The notes under the pieces are model-generated. The model saw only the letters and a program-made list of their open reading frames with translations, ran no database searches and had not been told where the DNA came from. The position numbers and the translations under genes are program-made. From contig JASEVX010000003.1 in assembly GCA_031761405.1 (NCBI GenBank), positions 144,266,350 through 144,330,349 on the forward strand: a DNA stretch of 64,000 bases. Reading direction: 5' to 3'. The first letter of the stretch is position 1, and every line of letters begins with the position of its first letter. This document shows, piece after piece, positions 11,101 through 21,059 of the stretch. The stretch is from Serripes groenlandicus (Eukaryota; Mollusca; Bivalvia; Cardiida; Cardiidae).

Positions 11101-14100
11101 ATGTTTGCAAAAATAATCTATATGAGGGAAAGGTTTTTGATGCCTCTGTAGCAGACAACATTTGAAAACATTGTGACAATAGGAGAAATTGCTCATAATG
11201 AACTTTTGTCCTTTTTCCGAAATGTTTTCAACTCAATCCAATAAATATACTTTCACTTATAGACTTCCAAATGTTTGCCTTCATGTTACGAAAGTTGTCT
11301 GATGCAGATGTGTAGTATATGGTAAAAGGCCATGTCAGGTAAAAAGAAGTCTTGTTGCATCTGCAATGATAAAGGCTCAGGTGAGCCTACGCATATGCAG
11401 TCAAACCTAAACCTTCTTTGTCGACTGACCCCTTTCTACCTGATACACCTCACTCAGTTTGACATTCAATTTGAGGAAAAAAAGAAATTGAACATTTGAG
11501 GAAGAGAATCTAAAATTTTGTGAAAGACAAAACTATCTTTTTTTTAATAATTTAAAAAAAAAAATTTTTTTTTATAATGATAAGAATTATTTCCTATGGT
11601 GGAGTGCCCTTGAGCAAGACACATTTCCTAGTCCAGTACTGATTAGTTAAACCAGGGCCTGCGCCGTCGTTCGCCATTTCCACCAAATTCGATATCTATT
11701 TTAAAGTTGCGAATATTTTCCGTGATTTGCGAAAAATAAGTGGCGAAATGATTTTCTTATACGAATATGACAAACAGAGACTTGTTTCCGTTTATCGCAG
11801 AAGTGTTAATTCAGCCTTTCTATCGCCGTCTGCTGCAAATGCATCATACTGCGTCTGCAAGTGGGAAAGGGTTAACAAGGAAGAATAAATTAAGAAAACA
11901 AGTTCTGGTAAAGTTTTAATCAATCTTACCTTTGGCTGAGATTCCTGATTCATTCAACTCGGAAGCTTGAGCACGGTCATGATCATGGTCATGGTCATGG
12001 TGCAGTTCATGGTCTTCATGTTGAGAATGACATGAGTCTGATTCAATTTGGTAGATGAGAGCTGGACACAGGCGTTTAAACATATCACGGGTTAGTCCCT
12101 TACTGGTATCAGTATTCACTAGACTCAGCATCATTTTGGGTTGCATGCACTTCTGAAATTAAAGTTTCAATCTGCATCAGGCAAAGTTGAAAAAAAATGT
12201 TGTAAACATTGTGGCAAAAAAAGAAATTGTCATATATTATTATTCCTATGAAGTTTCATAACATAAGCTTGACTAGCTTTCAGCCAGTGGAGCTAAAAAC
12301 TGTCAACCAGTTTGAGAAAATAATAAGTTTTAAGGTTTTTTTGTTTGGTTGCCATGGAAACCAGAATTCTGCATGGATTCTGCATGGATTCCAAACATTT
12401 GAAGGAATTCTGGTGAGGACATTGAGAGGACGCTTTCTGTGAAGTTTCATCCCAATTGACCCATTGGTTACAGAGGAGAAAATGTTGGCAGACGCCGGAC
12501 AAAAGGCGATCACAATAACTTCGTGCTCAAGAGAGCTTAAAATAACAAGAGGGCCATGATGGCCCTGGATCGCTCCACTGCCATTAGGCAAAAAATAAAT
12601 CTCCAAACAGCCCCTGGTGGCCATGTCTTTCGACCAATCACCATGGCTTGAGGGAATCTTGTAGAGTGTCACCCACGGAACATTTCAGCACAATTATTTG
12701 AAGATCGGCCTTATATTTTGGGAGGAAAAGATTTTTTAAGTTTTCAATATATAGGACCATATTTTAAAATTAATCAATATGGCTTGGTGGCTTGGTGGAA
12801 TCTGATAAAGAGTCACCCAAGGATTATTTCGTCGGAGAAGATTTGCTAAGTTTTCACTTAAGGCAAAACAGCCTGATAGAAGGTTACTCTAGGAACATTT
12901 CTACAAAATTAATTGAAAATCAGCCAGACACTTTCGGAGGAGAAGATTTTTTTTTAAGTTTTCACTATAGCCATATAAGGCAAAATAGACCCGCCCCCTG
13001 GCGTCCATCTCTTTTGACCAATCGACATGGCTTGAAGGAAGCTGATAGAGGGTCATCTAAGGAACATTTCTACAAAATTATTTGAAAATCGGCCAACCAA
13101 TTTGGCCGAGGAAGAATTTTAAAGGTTTTTTCCTTTGGTTAACATGGAAACCAGAATTCTGCATGGATACCAAAAATTTGAAGAAATTCTTGTGAGGTCA
13201 TTCTGAGGATGCTTTCTGTGAAGATTCATCCCAATTGACCCACTGTTTACTGAGGAGAAGATGTTGACGGCGACGCACACCGCATCACGGACATCAGGGA
13301 ATCACAATGACTCACCTTGAGCACTTCGTGCTCAGGTGAGCTAAAAATAAGAGGTACACAAGAAAAAAAGTCAGAAATTGCATGTGACATTTTGAAATTA
13401 TAACAAAATATATCCTCTTTAATATATCAACATTAAGGTTTATGCAGATTAGAAAGAAAATAAGTAATATTATTTATCATAAACAATAAAACCTATTCAC
13501 TTATATTTATTCTGTGATATCATAATGCTTAATAGGGTTCTAAAAAGATTTAGATAAGAAGAAGAGAGAGGATTAGATAAGTGGAAGTAAATTGGTCTTT
13601 CCCCCACAATATCTCTTTATTTTTCAATCAATCCCTATGCTGCAGGTACTGAATTCTTTGCAGTACCCACAACACAGGGTTCCAGTGTCAAATAAGGATT
13701 GAAGAACATGAAAATAACCCTCATCTAGAGATCCGATACTTACATCCACTTCCTTTTCACTGGATGCTCTTCTCTTCCTAAGTTGTTTTTCTGGTGGTGT
13801 TGCATCTCCTTTGTCAGAGTGATCATGACCTTCATGTTCATGGTTTGATTCATCATCATGTTCATGATTGTGGTCTGAGTGATCATGCTCATGCCCTGAA
13901 TGATCTGAGACATCATCTCCTTCATGATTATGGTTTGAGTGATCATCATGATCATCTAATTTATGATTATGGTTTGGGTGATCATCATGGTCATGACCTG
14001 AATAGTCTGAGAGATCATCTCCTTCATGATTATGGTTAGAGTGATCATCATGATCATGATCATGATCTGAATGATCTGAGTGATCATCTGTTTTGTTTTT

Positions 14101-14805
14101 AACATTATCAGCATTTACTGAATCAACTTTATCATGCATGTGGTCGTCCTCTGCATGACCATGATCTGAATGTTCATTATCATTGTGTTCATCATCTATA
14201 TTAATACTGCTATCTGGTTGTTTATTTTCATTAAGCTGTTTACTACCATGATCTCCCTCTTCGTGATCATGACTATGACTTTCATGAATATCCATATCAT
14301 CATCATGATCACGGTGAATATGTTCATGATCTTCATGGTCGTGTTCATCATGGTCATGATTTAGATGGTCTTTTGAACATGGAGAATGTGTTTGATTATG
14401 ATTGGAATGAAAGGAGATGAACTCATTACTGTTATTTACCTTATGACAACTTAGAGAATGGTCAATGGTTTTAATATTACTGAGTTTCAGTTTTTCAAGT
14501 AAATGTTCAAATCCTTCAAATGACATATCCACACCGTTCCCATACATTTTAAACAGCTCATTGAGGAAATAATCCACAGTCACTTCAGTATGTTTGTTTA
14601 GATGGTCTTCCTGTTGAATCTTGAGATTTCCATCTTTGTGGAGATCTTGTAGATGTTGTTCATCTGTATGGTTAACCGGAATGGACTCTCCATGTGTGTG
14701 TTTATGGTTTTCGTCTGAGTGCAAGGCATGACCAGATCCGGGGGAGACTGAATACAACAGGAGACATATCACACATAGATGTGATCTCCTGCTAGAAAAA
14801 CACAT
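8043..14805 (-). CDS. ZIP zinc transporter, LIV-1 subfamily (SLC39A6/10-like), N-terminal 581 residues over five exons
   Basis: Zn2+ importer of the plasma or endomembrane, family SLC39, LIV-1 branch. Five minus-strand exons join in phase at GT-AG introns (phases 0, 1, 0, 0, then 1 at the end). Seen in order: signal peptide (about 1-25); a helical stretch around 74-108 that resembles the ZIP6/ZIP10 ectodomain start; a His/Asp-rich region (about 145-335); RKRR at 343-346, a furin-like site in the same place as in ZIP10; C356, C383 and C395 around the CPAL motif (383-386), the LIV-1 hallmark; helix I (about 433-453); helix II with VALAVGALSGDALLHLLPH up to 485; helix III (about 506-532); and the beginning of the His-loop region. 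Helices IV-V with the HNFxDG and HExPHE metal-site motifs are absent here and should lie beyond base 1. Assignment to LIV-1 is firm; ZIP6 versus ZIP10 is not resolved. Confidence 0.92.
8225..8385. repeat. TTAA-type MITE fragment in ZIP intron 4
   Basis: ATATTGCTCATAACGAACAATTTCTCC hairpin, GATGTTTTCGAAGTTGTCTGCTGCAG and TGTATGTGGGAAAGGATTAA, i.e. the right half of the element ending at its TTAA. Confidence 0.65.
8795..9016. mobile_element. Complete palindromic MITE, TTAA-flanked (222 bp), ZIP intron 4
   Basis: TTAA at 8791-8794 and 9017-9020. Inner ends CCTTTTCCCACATAC and GTATGTGGGAAAGG. The central hairpin GAGAAATTGCTTGTTTTGAGC is near 8920. GCAGACGAC and GTCTGCTGC sub-terminal palindromes are present. 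This is the 'CCCACATAC' subfamily, older than the 'CCCTCATA' copies. No ORF. Confidence 0.75.
9055..9190. repeat. Short TTAA-type MITE fragment in ZIP intron 4
   Basis: GGTTAACCCTGCAGCAGATGATT, hairpin GATTACCCATAATGAGCATTTTC, GTCGTCTGCTGCAG and TGTGCGAAAGGGTTAA. The copy is shortened on its left side. Confidence 0.65.
9243..9407 (-). CDS. ZIP exon 4: loop and transmembrane helix III (residues 486-540)
   Basis: The acceptor ATATTTACAG and donor GTATGG enclose 165 bp (55 codons, phase 0 at both ends). It starts ALAGGHGHHHGSGDE, a His-rich loop that follows helix II in ZIP6/10, then APIYKGLCGLMGIYFFFLTE, equivalent to the ZIP6 segment WKGLTALGGLYFMFLVE, and ends in a basic stretch KRRKK at the membrane-cytosol boundary. 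Confidence 0.92.
9800..10440. repeat. Cluster of degenerate TTAA-type MITE fragments in ZIP intron 3
   Basis: Words include TTTACCTTTCCCTATTTACAG, TTGTATGTGGGAAAGGGTG (9953), TGCAGCAGACATTGAAATCATTGTGG (10150) with hairpin GAAATTGCTCGTTATGAGCATTTC, then another with GAAATTGCTCATTATGAACGATTTC (10372). At least three broken copies lie end to end. Confidence 0.6.
10449..10705 (+). mobile_element. Complete TTAA-type MITE with internal 34-bp duplication, ZIP intron 3
   Basis: TTAA at 10445-10448 and 10706-10709; ends CCCTTTCCCTCATACGAC and CTATATGAGGGAAAGGG. The hairpin apex is GCACGTTTTGTGC. A 34-bp block starting ACGTTTTGTGCAATTTC is duplicated in tandem (about 10579-10646), which accounts for the 257 bp against the usual 221. 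It lies 72 bp downstream of ZIP exon 3 in gene orientation. Confidence 0.85.
10782..10951 (-). CDS. ZIP exon 3: transmembrane helices I and II (residues 429-485)
   Basis: The acceptor CCTATTTCAG and donor GTATGT enclose 170 bp (phase 1 in, phase 0 out). The first codon is split as G|TT (V429). The product has one hydrophobic helix (about 433-453, SVIIISLVGLLGVAVIPIV) and a second one ending in VALAVGALSGDALLHLLPH, the strongly conserved ZIP helix II signature. This exon is the best evidence for family membership. Confidence 0.93.
10972..11335. repeat. Two broken TTAA-type MITE copies in ZIP intron 2
   Basis: AACCTTTCCCTCATACGACAATTCTGCAGCAGAC at 10971, immediately upstream of exon 3, with the central hairpin deleted to GGAGCAATTTCTTC. 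Then TGTAGCAGACAACATTTGAAAAC with GAAATTGCTCATAATGAAC near 11190 and GTTGTCTGATGCAG near 11295. Confidence 0.65.
11336..11880. other. Rest of ZIP intron 2
   Basis: An A/T homopolymer tract lies at about 11538-11575. GTCTGCTGCAAATGC...TGGGAAAGGGTTAA at 11829-11874 is a terminal fragment of the palindromic MITE. Otherwise unrecognised. Confidence 0.5.
11930..12152 (-). CDS. ZIP exon 2: cysteine/CPAL ectodomain region (residues 355-428)
   Basis: The acceptor TTTAATTTCAG precedes AAG TGC ATG; the donor GTAAGA follows AAAG. The exon is 223 bp, phase 0 in and phase 1 out. It encodes KCMQPKMM..., then FKRLCPALIYQIESDSC, which aligns with the ZIP6/ZIP10 motif LCPALLYQIDSxxC. The cysteines match the conserved disulfide-linked dimer-interface region of LIV-1 ectodomains (family knowledge). 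A second metal-binding-like run, HHDHDHDHD, follows. Confidence 0.9.
12246..12540 (+). repeat. Element B tail fragments in ZIP intron 1
   Basis: AGCTTGACTAGCTTTCAGCCAGTGGAGCTAA at 12266-12293 is the 3' end of one copy. A second fragment follows with CCATGGAAACCAGAATTCTG, TGAAGTTTCATCCCAATTGACCC and the variant terminal hairpin CTTCGTGCTCAAGAGAGCTTAA. Confidence 0.65.
12546..13344 (+). mobile_element. Element B-related copy in ZIP intron 1
   Basis: Starts CAAGAGGGCCATGATGGCCC and ends GAGCACTTCGTGCTCAGGTGAGCTAA: a perfect GAGCAC/GTGCTC hairpin, then CTAA. Core units are recognisable by GAAAATCAGCC...GAGGAGAAGATTTTTT and GGTCATCTAAGGAACATTTC. It carries the GACGGCGACGCACACC microsatellite-like tract. 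It is a different subfamily from the 1.1-kb copies. Confidence 0.7.
13345..13743 (-). other. ZIP intron 1, 5' part
   Basis: Contains the exon 1 donor GTAAGT (13738-13743 reversed) and the segment whose diverged copy is found at 3530-3730. AT-rich and otherwise unrecognised. Confidence 0.6.
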
Positions 14806-14814
14806 ACTCACAAC
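13744..14814 (-). CDS. ZIP exon with start codon: signal peptide and His-rich ectodomain (residues 1-354)
   Basis: The acceptor TTTTTTTTCAG lies just upstream, so the exon starts at 14814 with 9 bases of 5' UTR and an ATG at 14803-14805. The in-frame codons before it are GTG AGT, so this ATG is the first real start. The donor is GTAAGT directly after codon 354 (GAT, Asp), phase 0. The peptide opens MCFSSRRSHLCVICLLLYSV, a normal signal peptide. N-glycosylation sequons are at N45, N137 and N237. Residues 253-264 (DDHSNHNHEGDD) recur exactly at 287-298, so a 34-codon (102-bp) tandem duplication has lengthened the His-rich region. HDH, HNH and HEH runs are typical of zinc-binding ectodomains. 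Confidence 0.9.
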
Positions 14815-14849
14815 CTGAAAAAAAAGAAAAGCATATTAATATGAGCCGC

Positions 14850-14960
14850 AACAGATGGAGGCTTGTGACGTCGCTGTGTCAGATTCAGATGGAGGCTGTG
14901 ATGTCGCTGTATCAGATTCAGATGGAGGCTTGTGATGTCGCTGCGTCAGATTTAGATGTA
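14850..14960. repeat. Three-unit tandem repeat of about 37 bp just upstream of the ZIP coding exon
   Basis: GATGGAGGCTTGTGACGTCG, GATGGAGGCTGTGATGTCGC and GATGGAGGCTTGTGATGTCG, each followed by CTGYRTCAGATT(C/T)A. It lies 40-150 bp upstream of the acceptor at 14814, in the 5' UTR intron. Confidence 0.8.
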
Positions 14961-14999
14961 TGAGGATGACACTAGAAGGGCTACAGCTACAGCTTCTTT

Positions 15000-15667
15000 G
15001 AATTATTTGAAAATCGGCCAAATAGTTTAGGTGGAGAAGATTTCACTAACGCAAATATAAGGCTAACAGCCTTGCCCCCTGGTAGCTATATTTTAAGACC
15101 AATCAACATGGCCTTGTGGAATCCGATACCACCCAAGGAACACTTCTACAAAATTATTTGAAAATCGGCCAGATACTTTCGGAGGAGAAGATTTTTTAAT
15201 TTTTCAATATAGCCATATAAGGCAAAATAGCCCCACCCTTTCGCGGCCCTGTTTTTCGATCAATCAACATGGCTTGAAGAAATCTGATAGTGGGTGTCCC
15301 AAGTTTTCACTTTTCACTATAGCCATATAAGACAAAATAGCCCCGACCCCATGCGACCATATTTTTCGACCAATCTAAATTGCCTGAAGGAGTCTGATAG
15401 AGGGTCACCCAAGGATCATTTCTACAACAATTATTTGAAAATCTGCCCAACTGAAGAAGAATTTTTTGATGATTTTTTTTGTATCGTTGCCATGGAAACC
15501 AGAATTCTGCATGGATCCCAAAAATTTGAAGGAATTCTGGTGAGGTCATTGAGAGGATGCTTTCTGTGAAGTTTCATCCCAATTGACCCACTGATTACTG
15601 AGGAGAAGAAGTTGACGGACGACGCACACCGGACAAAAGGCGATCACAATAACTAGGCGAGCTAAAA
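15000..15667 (+). repeat. Element B-related fragment, 5'-truncated
   Basis: Three core units (AATTATTTGAAAATCGGCC near 15003 and 15152, AAATCTGCCC near 15437), CCATGGAAACCAGAATTCTG, GACGACGCACACCGGAC and GAGCTAA at 15660-15666. Confidence 0.7.
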
Positions 15668-15811
15668 ACAACTGCAGCAGCCAGCAGGAGGGAACCCTTT
15701 ACCTGATGCCGCTGTCCTAGCTTGTAGTACAATGACATGTTTCATCTTCAAATAATTACAATGGAAAATTTGGCCTATAAATTATCAAGACCACCTGGTG
15801 GACTCTCTTAA

Positions 15812-16019
15812 CCCTTTCCCACATACAGACGCTTTCCGACACCTTTGCAGCATAATGAGCAATTTGTCCATTGCCACAATGTTTTCAACTCTTTTCAATA
15901 ATTAAACTTTCCCTGATAGAAATTTTCCCACATCTTTTCTAGATGTTTTCAAAGGCATGAAAGTACAATTATTAAATTTGCTGCAGGTGCATCAAAAAGC
16001 GTCTGCAAGTAGTAAAGGG
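15812..16019. mobile_element. TTAA-flanked MITE, degenerate centre
   Basis: TTAA at 15808-15811 and 16020-16023; ends CCCTTTCCCACATACAGACG and GCGTCTGCAAGTAGTAAAGG. The left half of the central hairpin is missing: GCAGCATAATGAGCAATTTG. Confidence 0.65.
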
Positions 16020-16204
16020 TTAAGTTGGAAAATGAACATCTTAACCACTTTTACAATACTCTGTTATCACAGTAAATGACACTCATAACAACTGTGAACT
16101 TGTCCAAAGATAAAAACTTTCGAAGAATGTTATGTCAGTAATAAAATTTCACTTGTTAAAACTGGCCAGTATGATTGATGTAATTATTTGTCATATATTA
16201 TGTA

Positions 16205-17110
16205 CATGTATATCCCTTTCAGCCATAAAGATGCTTTCTCATTCCTATGCAGCAGCTGACATTTGAAAACAAATTTGTTCTCCAACCCTAAGAGCTTTTC
16301 AATAATTTACATTTGTAAAGATTGTTTATAGTTATGCCTGGAATTGTTCATGTTGTCTGCTACACATTTGATGTATGTGAGAAAGGGATATTTGAAGATT
16401 TATTGAAAAATATATCCAAGGAAAAAATATTTAATTTAAAAATTATATCTTATATAATTTTAACAATGTAACAACACAATTGAATTCATTAGCACTACAA
16501 AGGAATCATTAACACAGTTCAGAGCAAGTTTGCCTTTTGTCACAATGTTTTCAATTTGATCAGATAAAAATACTTCCACTCATAGAAGTCTTTCACATTT
16601 GTGTCCAGATGTTTTCAAAGCCATTTCCTGCAGATTTGTTGTATGTGGGATAGGGATATACTACAATTGGTAGATACAAAGTGTTTTGATATAATATCCA
16701 TATTTAACTTAACTTAAAGCTGTATTACACAATGCTTTGTCATGTCCATGTATTATATTCTTATTTCTGGCCTATAATTACCCTTATTTAACGAGTATTA
16801 TTTCCCTCGTCAAACGGTTAATCTTTCTCACATCCAGATGCATGGTTTTGACCCATATGCAATTGAGGATTTTTGAAAGCTTTGTGACAAGGAGTAATTT
16901 CTCCTTTTGCACCAATGTTTTCAACTCTATTTGATTAATAATAATAATAATAAAGACTATTTAAAGAGGCAACATAGTTAGGTAAACCCAGTCTTCCCTA
17001 TAGGCCACTACAAATTCTTTTACTATAGAGATTTCTTCTGATATTTTCAAATAAACTTAAGTTATCTTCCGCAAATTTATTGTATGTGGTAAAGGGTTAA
17101 CAGTAAAACA
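16205..17110. repeat. Series of TTAA-type MITE fragments
   Basis: CCCTTTCAGCCATAAAGATGC...TGTATGTGAGAAAGGG (about 16212-16390), TTTTCAAAGCCATTTCCTGCAG...GTGGGATAGGG (to 16652), TCTTTCTCACATCCAGATGC...CTCCTTTTGCACCAATG (16812-16925), CTTCCGCAAATTTATTGTATG...AAAGGGTTAA (to 17100). An (ATA)n run is at 16936-16953. Confidence 0.55.
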
Positions 17111-17440
17111 TGCAACTATTTATATTACACAATTTAGGTAAGAGACCTAAATGACATAATATTAGTAAAATGTTTGTTTCTTGATTGGATTGAGTGTGGA
17201 TGTGAGATCTTTGAAAACATATTGACAAAAATGTGAAATATCTCCATAAATGAGTTTAATCAACAAATACAATTGGAAATATTGTGACATTTATATGTAG
17301 GATCAGACCCTTTATTTGAAGACCATCTTTTCAGCCACCTTTTATTCTGAAATGGTCACACACATTTTCTTCATAATCCCCCAGTCACAACTGAGATAGA
17401 ACTAATAAAACAAGTAACTGGAGGATTGCAAGCAATACCA

Positions 17441-18540
17441 TAGTCCCCTACCGGTTTGCACTTTTGAGTCTGTTTCTGTTGTCATAGCAACCCAATGTTT
17501 AGGTATATCAAGACAATAAAGTATGAAAATAAAGAAAGGGAAATAACTCAAAAATTAGGCAAGCAAGAGTTATGGTTCATGTGCACTGCACTCCCCCTTG
17601 ATACGATGTATTCATGTGTGAAATTTCATAGCCATAGCTAGTATAGTTATGGAGATATGCTCCGGACAAAAATCAAGTATGAAAATAAAGAAAGGGAAAT
17701 AACTCAAAAATTAGGCAAGCAAGAGTTATGGTTCATGTCCACTGCACTCCCCCTTGATACGATGTATTCATGTGTGAAATTTCATAGCCATAGCTAGTAT
17801 AGTTATGGAGATATGCTCCGGACAAAAATCAAGTATGAAAATAAAGAAAGGGAAATAACTCAAAAATTAGGCAAGCAAGAGTTATGGTTCATGTCCACTG
17901 CACTCCCCCTTGATGAGATGCATCCATGTGTGAAATTTCATAACCATAGCTAGTACAGTTTTGGAGATATGCTCCGGACAAAAATCATGTATGAAAATAA
18001 AGAAAGGGAAATAACTCAAAAATTAGGCAAGCAAGAGTTATGGTTCATGTCCACTGCACTCCCCCTTGATACGATGTATTCATGTGTGAAATTTCATAGC
18101 CATAGCTAGTATAGTTATGGAGATATGCTCCGGACAAAAATCAAGTATGAAAATAAAGAAAGGGAAATAACTCAAAAATTAGGCAAGCAAGAGTTATGGT
18201 TCATGTCCACTGCACTCCCCCTTGATGAGATGCATCCATGTGTGAAATTTCATAACCATAGCTAGTACAGTTTTGGAGATATGCTCCGGACAAAAATCAA
18301 GTATGAAAATAAAGGGAAATAACTCAAAAATTAGGGAAGCGAGAGTTATGGTTCATATGCACTGCACTCCGCATTGATGAGATGTATCCACATATGGAAT
18401 TTCATAGCCATAGCTAGTACAGTTTTGGAGATATGCTCCGGACAAAAATTTGCCGGACTGACTGACTGACAGATGGACTGACGGACTGACGGACGGAGTG
18501 CAAACCTAATAGTCCCCTTCGGCACGCCGGTAGGGGACTA
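17441..18540 (+). mobile_element. Pearl-like element C, copy 1 (complete ends, six 156-bp units)
   Basis: Outer inverted ends TAGTCCCCTACCGG / CCGGTAGGGGACTA, the right one being the arm of a terminal hairpin (TAGTCCCC...GGGGACTA) followed by A, giving CTAA. The core has six tandem units with period 156 (marker GAAAATAAAG near 17525, 17681, 17837, 17993, 18149, 18305), then an ACTG/ACGG microsatellite (18455-18497). No ORF. Core length, microsatellite and tail match the described pearl architecture of bivalves. Confidence 0.8.
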
Positions 18541-18644
18541 AATAAACGGAACCGACTAAAAACACCGAGAGCAATAGCGAGCAGGATCCATACCTGACAG
18601 TTGTATTTTATAAGATATACTCTACAACAAAATGTCCAAATCAA

Positions 18645-19724
18645 AATTAAGATTGAAAATTAAGAAAGGGCAATAACTCAAAAATTAATCAAGCAAGAGT
18701 TATGGTTCATCTGCACGGCAACCCCCCTTGATGAGGTGTATCCATGTGTGAAATTTCATAACCATAGGTAGTATAGTTTTAGAGATATGCTCCGGACAAA
18801 AATCAAGTATGAAAATAAAGAAAGGGAAATAACTCGAAAATTAGGCAAGGAAGAGTTATGGTTCATGTCCACTGCACTCCCCCTTGATACGATGTATTCA
18901 TGTGTGAAATTTCATAGCCATAGCTAGTATAGTTATGGAGATATGCTCCGGACAAAAATCAAGTATGAAAATAAAGAAAGGGAAATAACTCAAAAATTAG
19001 GCAAGCAAGAGTTATGGTTCATGTCCACTGCACTCCCCCTTGATGAGATGCATCCATGTGTGAAATTTCATAACCATAGCTAGTACAGTTTTGGAGATAT
19101 GCTCCGGACAAAAAATCAAGTATGAAAATAAAGAAAGGGAAATAACTCAAAAATTAGGGAAGCAAGAGTTATGGTTCATGTGCACTGCACTCCCCCTTGA
19201 TACGATGTATTCATGTGTGAAATTTCATAGCCATAGCTAGTATAGTTATGGAGATATGCTCCGGACAAAAATCAAGTATGAAAATAAAGAAAGGGAAATA
19301 ACTCAAAAATTAGGCAAGCAAGAGTTATGGTTCATGTCCACTGCACTCCCCCTTGATACGATGTATTCATGTGTGAAATTTAATAGCCATAGCTAGTATA
19401 GTTATGGAGATATGCTCCGGACAAAAATCAAGTATGAAAATAAAGAAAGGGAAATAACTCAAAAATTAGGGAAGCAAGAGTTATGGTTCATATGCACTGC
19501 ACTCCGCATTGATGAGATGTATCCACATATGGAATTTCATAGACCTAGGTAGTATAGTTTCGGAGATATGCTCCGGACAAAGAACTGGAAAACTGATTTG
19601 CCGGACTGACTGACTGACTGACTGACTGACTGACAGATGGACTGACTGACTGACAGATGGACTGACGGACTGACGGACGGAGTGCAAACCTAAGAGTCCC
19701 CTTCGGCACGCCGGTAGGGGACTA
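18645..19724 (+). mobile_element. Pearl-like element C, copy 2 (left end missing)
   Basis: Six units of the same 156-bp core, the first diverged (GGGCAATAACTC), then a longer ACTG tract (19603-19676) and the same terminal hairpin CCCCTTCGGCACGCCGGTAG. It lacks the left TAGTCCCCTACCGG end. Confidence 0.78.
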
Positions 19725-19779
19725 AAAAGAGTTATGTGTAGTCTCCAACTATGTCAGTAATGCCCAAATCATAACTTAG

Positions 19780-20110
19780 ATTGAACTTATCAAAGGAAAA
19801 TATTTGAATCTTGCCTCAGTATGTCAGTAATACCCAAGTCACAACTGAGATGAAACTAACAAAAGGAAGATATGTGCTGTCTGCCATTATGTCAGTAATG
19901 CCCAAGTCACAACTGAGATGGAAATAATTAAAGGAAGATATGTCTGAAGATATGTGCTGTCTGCCATTATGTCAGTAATGCCCAAGTCACAACTGAGATG
20001 GAAATAATTAAAGGAAGATATGTCTGAAGATATGTGCTGTCTGCCATTATGTCAGTAATGCCCAAGTCACAACTGAGATGGAAATAATTAAAGGAAGATA
20101 TGTGTAGCCT
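19780..20110. repeat. 80-bp tandem repeat
   Basis: GTCAGTAATGCCCAAGTCAC recurs at 19891, 19971 and 20051 (exact 80-bp period), with diverged flanking units at about 19757 and 19822. Confidence 0.9.
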
Positions 20111-20207
20111 GCCTGTTTTTGTTTTTTCAATCAGGCAGTGTCCAATCTAAGGTAACGACTTTGCTAATTCCTACTCTTGTTTTGAATAGGAACTTTTTAC
20201 ATAGACA

Positions 20208-20602
20208 AAGAAGAAAAAATGCCTCACTTGGCTACAGATAACATTTTAGTGAATTAGGTATATTTGGCTAATTGTTTTTCATATAAATGCTTTTTTTTTT
20301 ACATTTAAGTAACAGGGATATCACTTTTTTCAAATTTCTCTTTTGAACAATTTGAAATCATCGTGACAAAGGGAGACATAATGAAATATCCCCCTTTTCT
20401 CAAAGAAAAGAAAAAATGCCGCACTTGGCTACAGATAACATTTTAGTGAATTAGGTATTTGCCTAATTGTTTTTCATATAAATGCTTTTTTTTTTACATT
20501 TAAGTAACAGGGATATCACTTTTTTCTCAAATTTCTCTTTTGAACAATTTGAAATCATCGTCACAAAGGGAGACATAATGAAATATCCCCCTTTTCTCAA
20601 AA
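20208..20602. repeat. Two-copy tandem duplication of about 196 bp
   Basis: GAAGAAAAAATGCCTCACTTGG to CCCCCTTTTCTCAAA (20208-20403) is repeated at 20406-20601 with few changes (CTCACTT/CGCACTT, one 5-base deletion). Confidence 0.9.
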
Positions 20603-20805
20603 TGTTTCACTTTTGTTTAACTAATGCTTTTAATCATTGGCAAATCTATGTATCTGGGGATCCGTAATTCATCCAGACACTTTTTAAACTTAGTTTTGCT
20701 TTAATCTGTATGCACAGTGTACATCTAAGATTAGTATTTGTCCCGTTCACATCAAGCCATAGATACTTTTTATTCTAATCGGATCTTGTTTGAATTAATA
20801 TATAG

Positions 20806-20950
20806 AGTATATTTCATGAGTGTTTATTTATTATCACGTTTATTAAACAAGTTTACTTAGATGATATGCTGCGAGCCTTTGCGAACATCATATTCAGCTA
20901 AGTTAAAGAGTTTATTAAAAGTGATAATAAATAAACACGAATGAGATATT
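20806..20950. repeat. Imperfect inverted repeat, arms of about 63 bp
   Basis: The left arm contains GTGTTTATTTATTATCACG...TTTACTTAG...TGATATG, the right arm CATCATATTCAGCTAAGTT...GTGATAATAAATAAACAC. The loop is about 18 bp. It looks like an old foldback MITE; no target duplication identified. Confidence 0.75.
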
Positions 20951-21059
20951 CTTTTAATCACATAAAGAGATTTATGAGGCGTATTTCTAAAAAATGTACA
21001 AACGTTTACCATATTTCCTCATGAAATGTTCATGTTTTGGCGCCAAGTGACTCACATTA

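Noticed and set aside
13794..14364. Plus-strand frames opposite the His-rich exon
   Set aside because: They are antisense shadows of the GAT/CAT-rich ZIP exon; splice sites and family motifs support only the minus strand.
14806..14811. Upstream GTG as start of the ZIP protein
   Set aside because: Animal translation uses ATG; the first ATG after the acceptor is at 14805, followed by a normal signal peptide.
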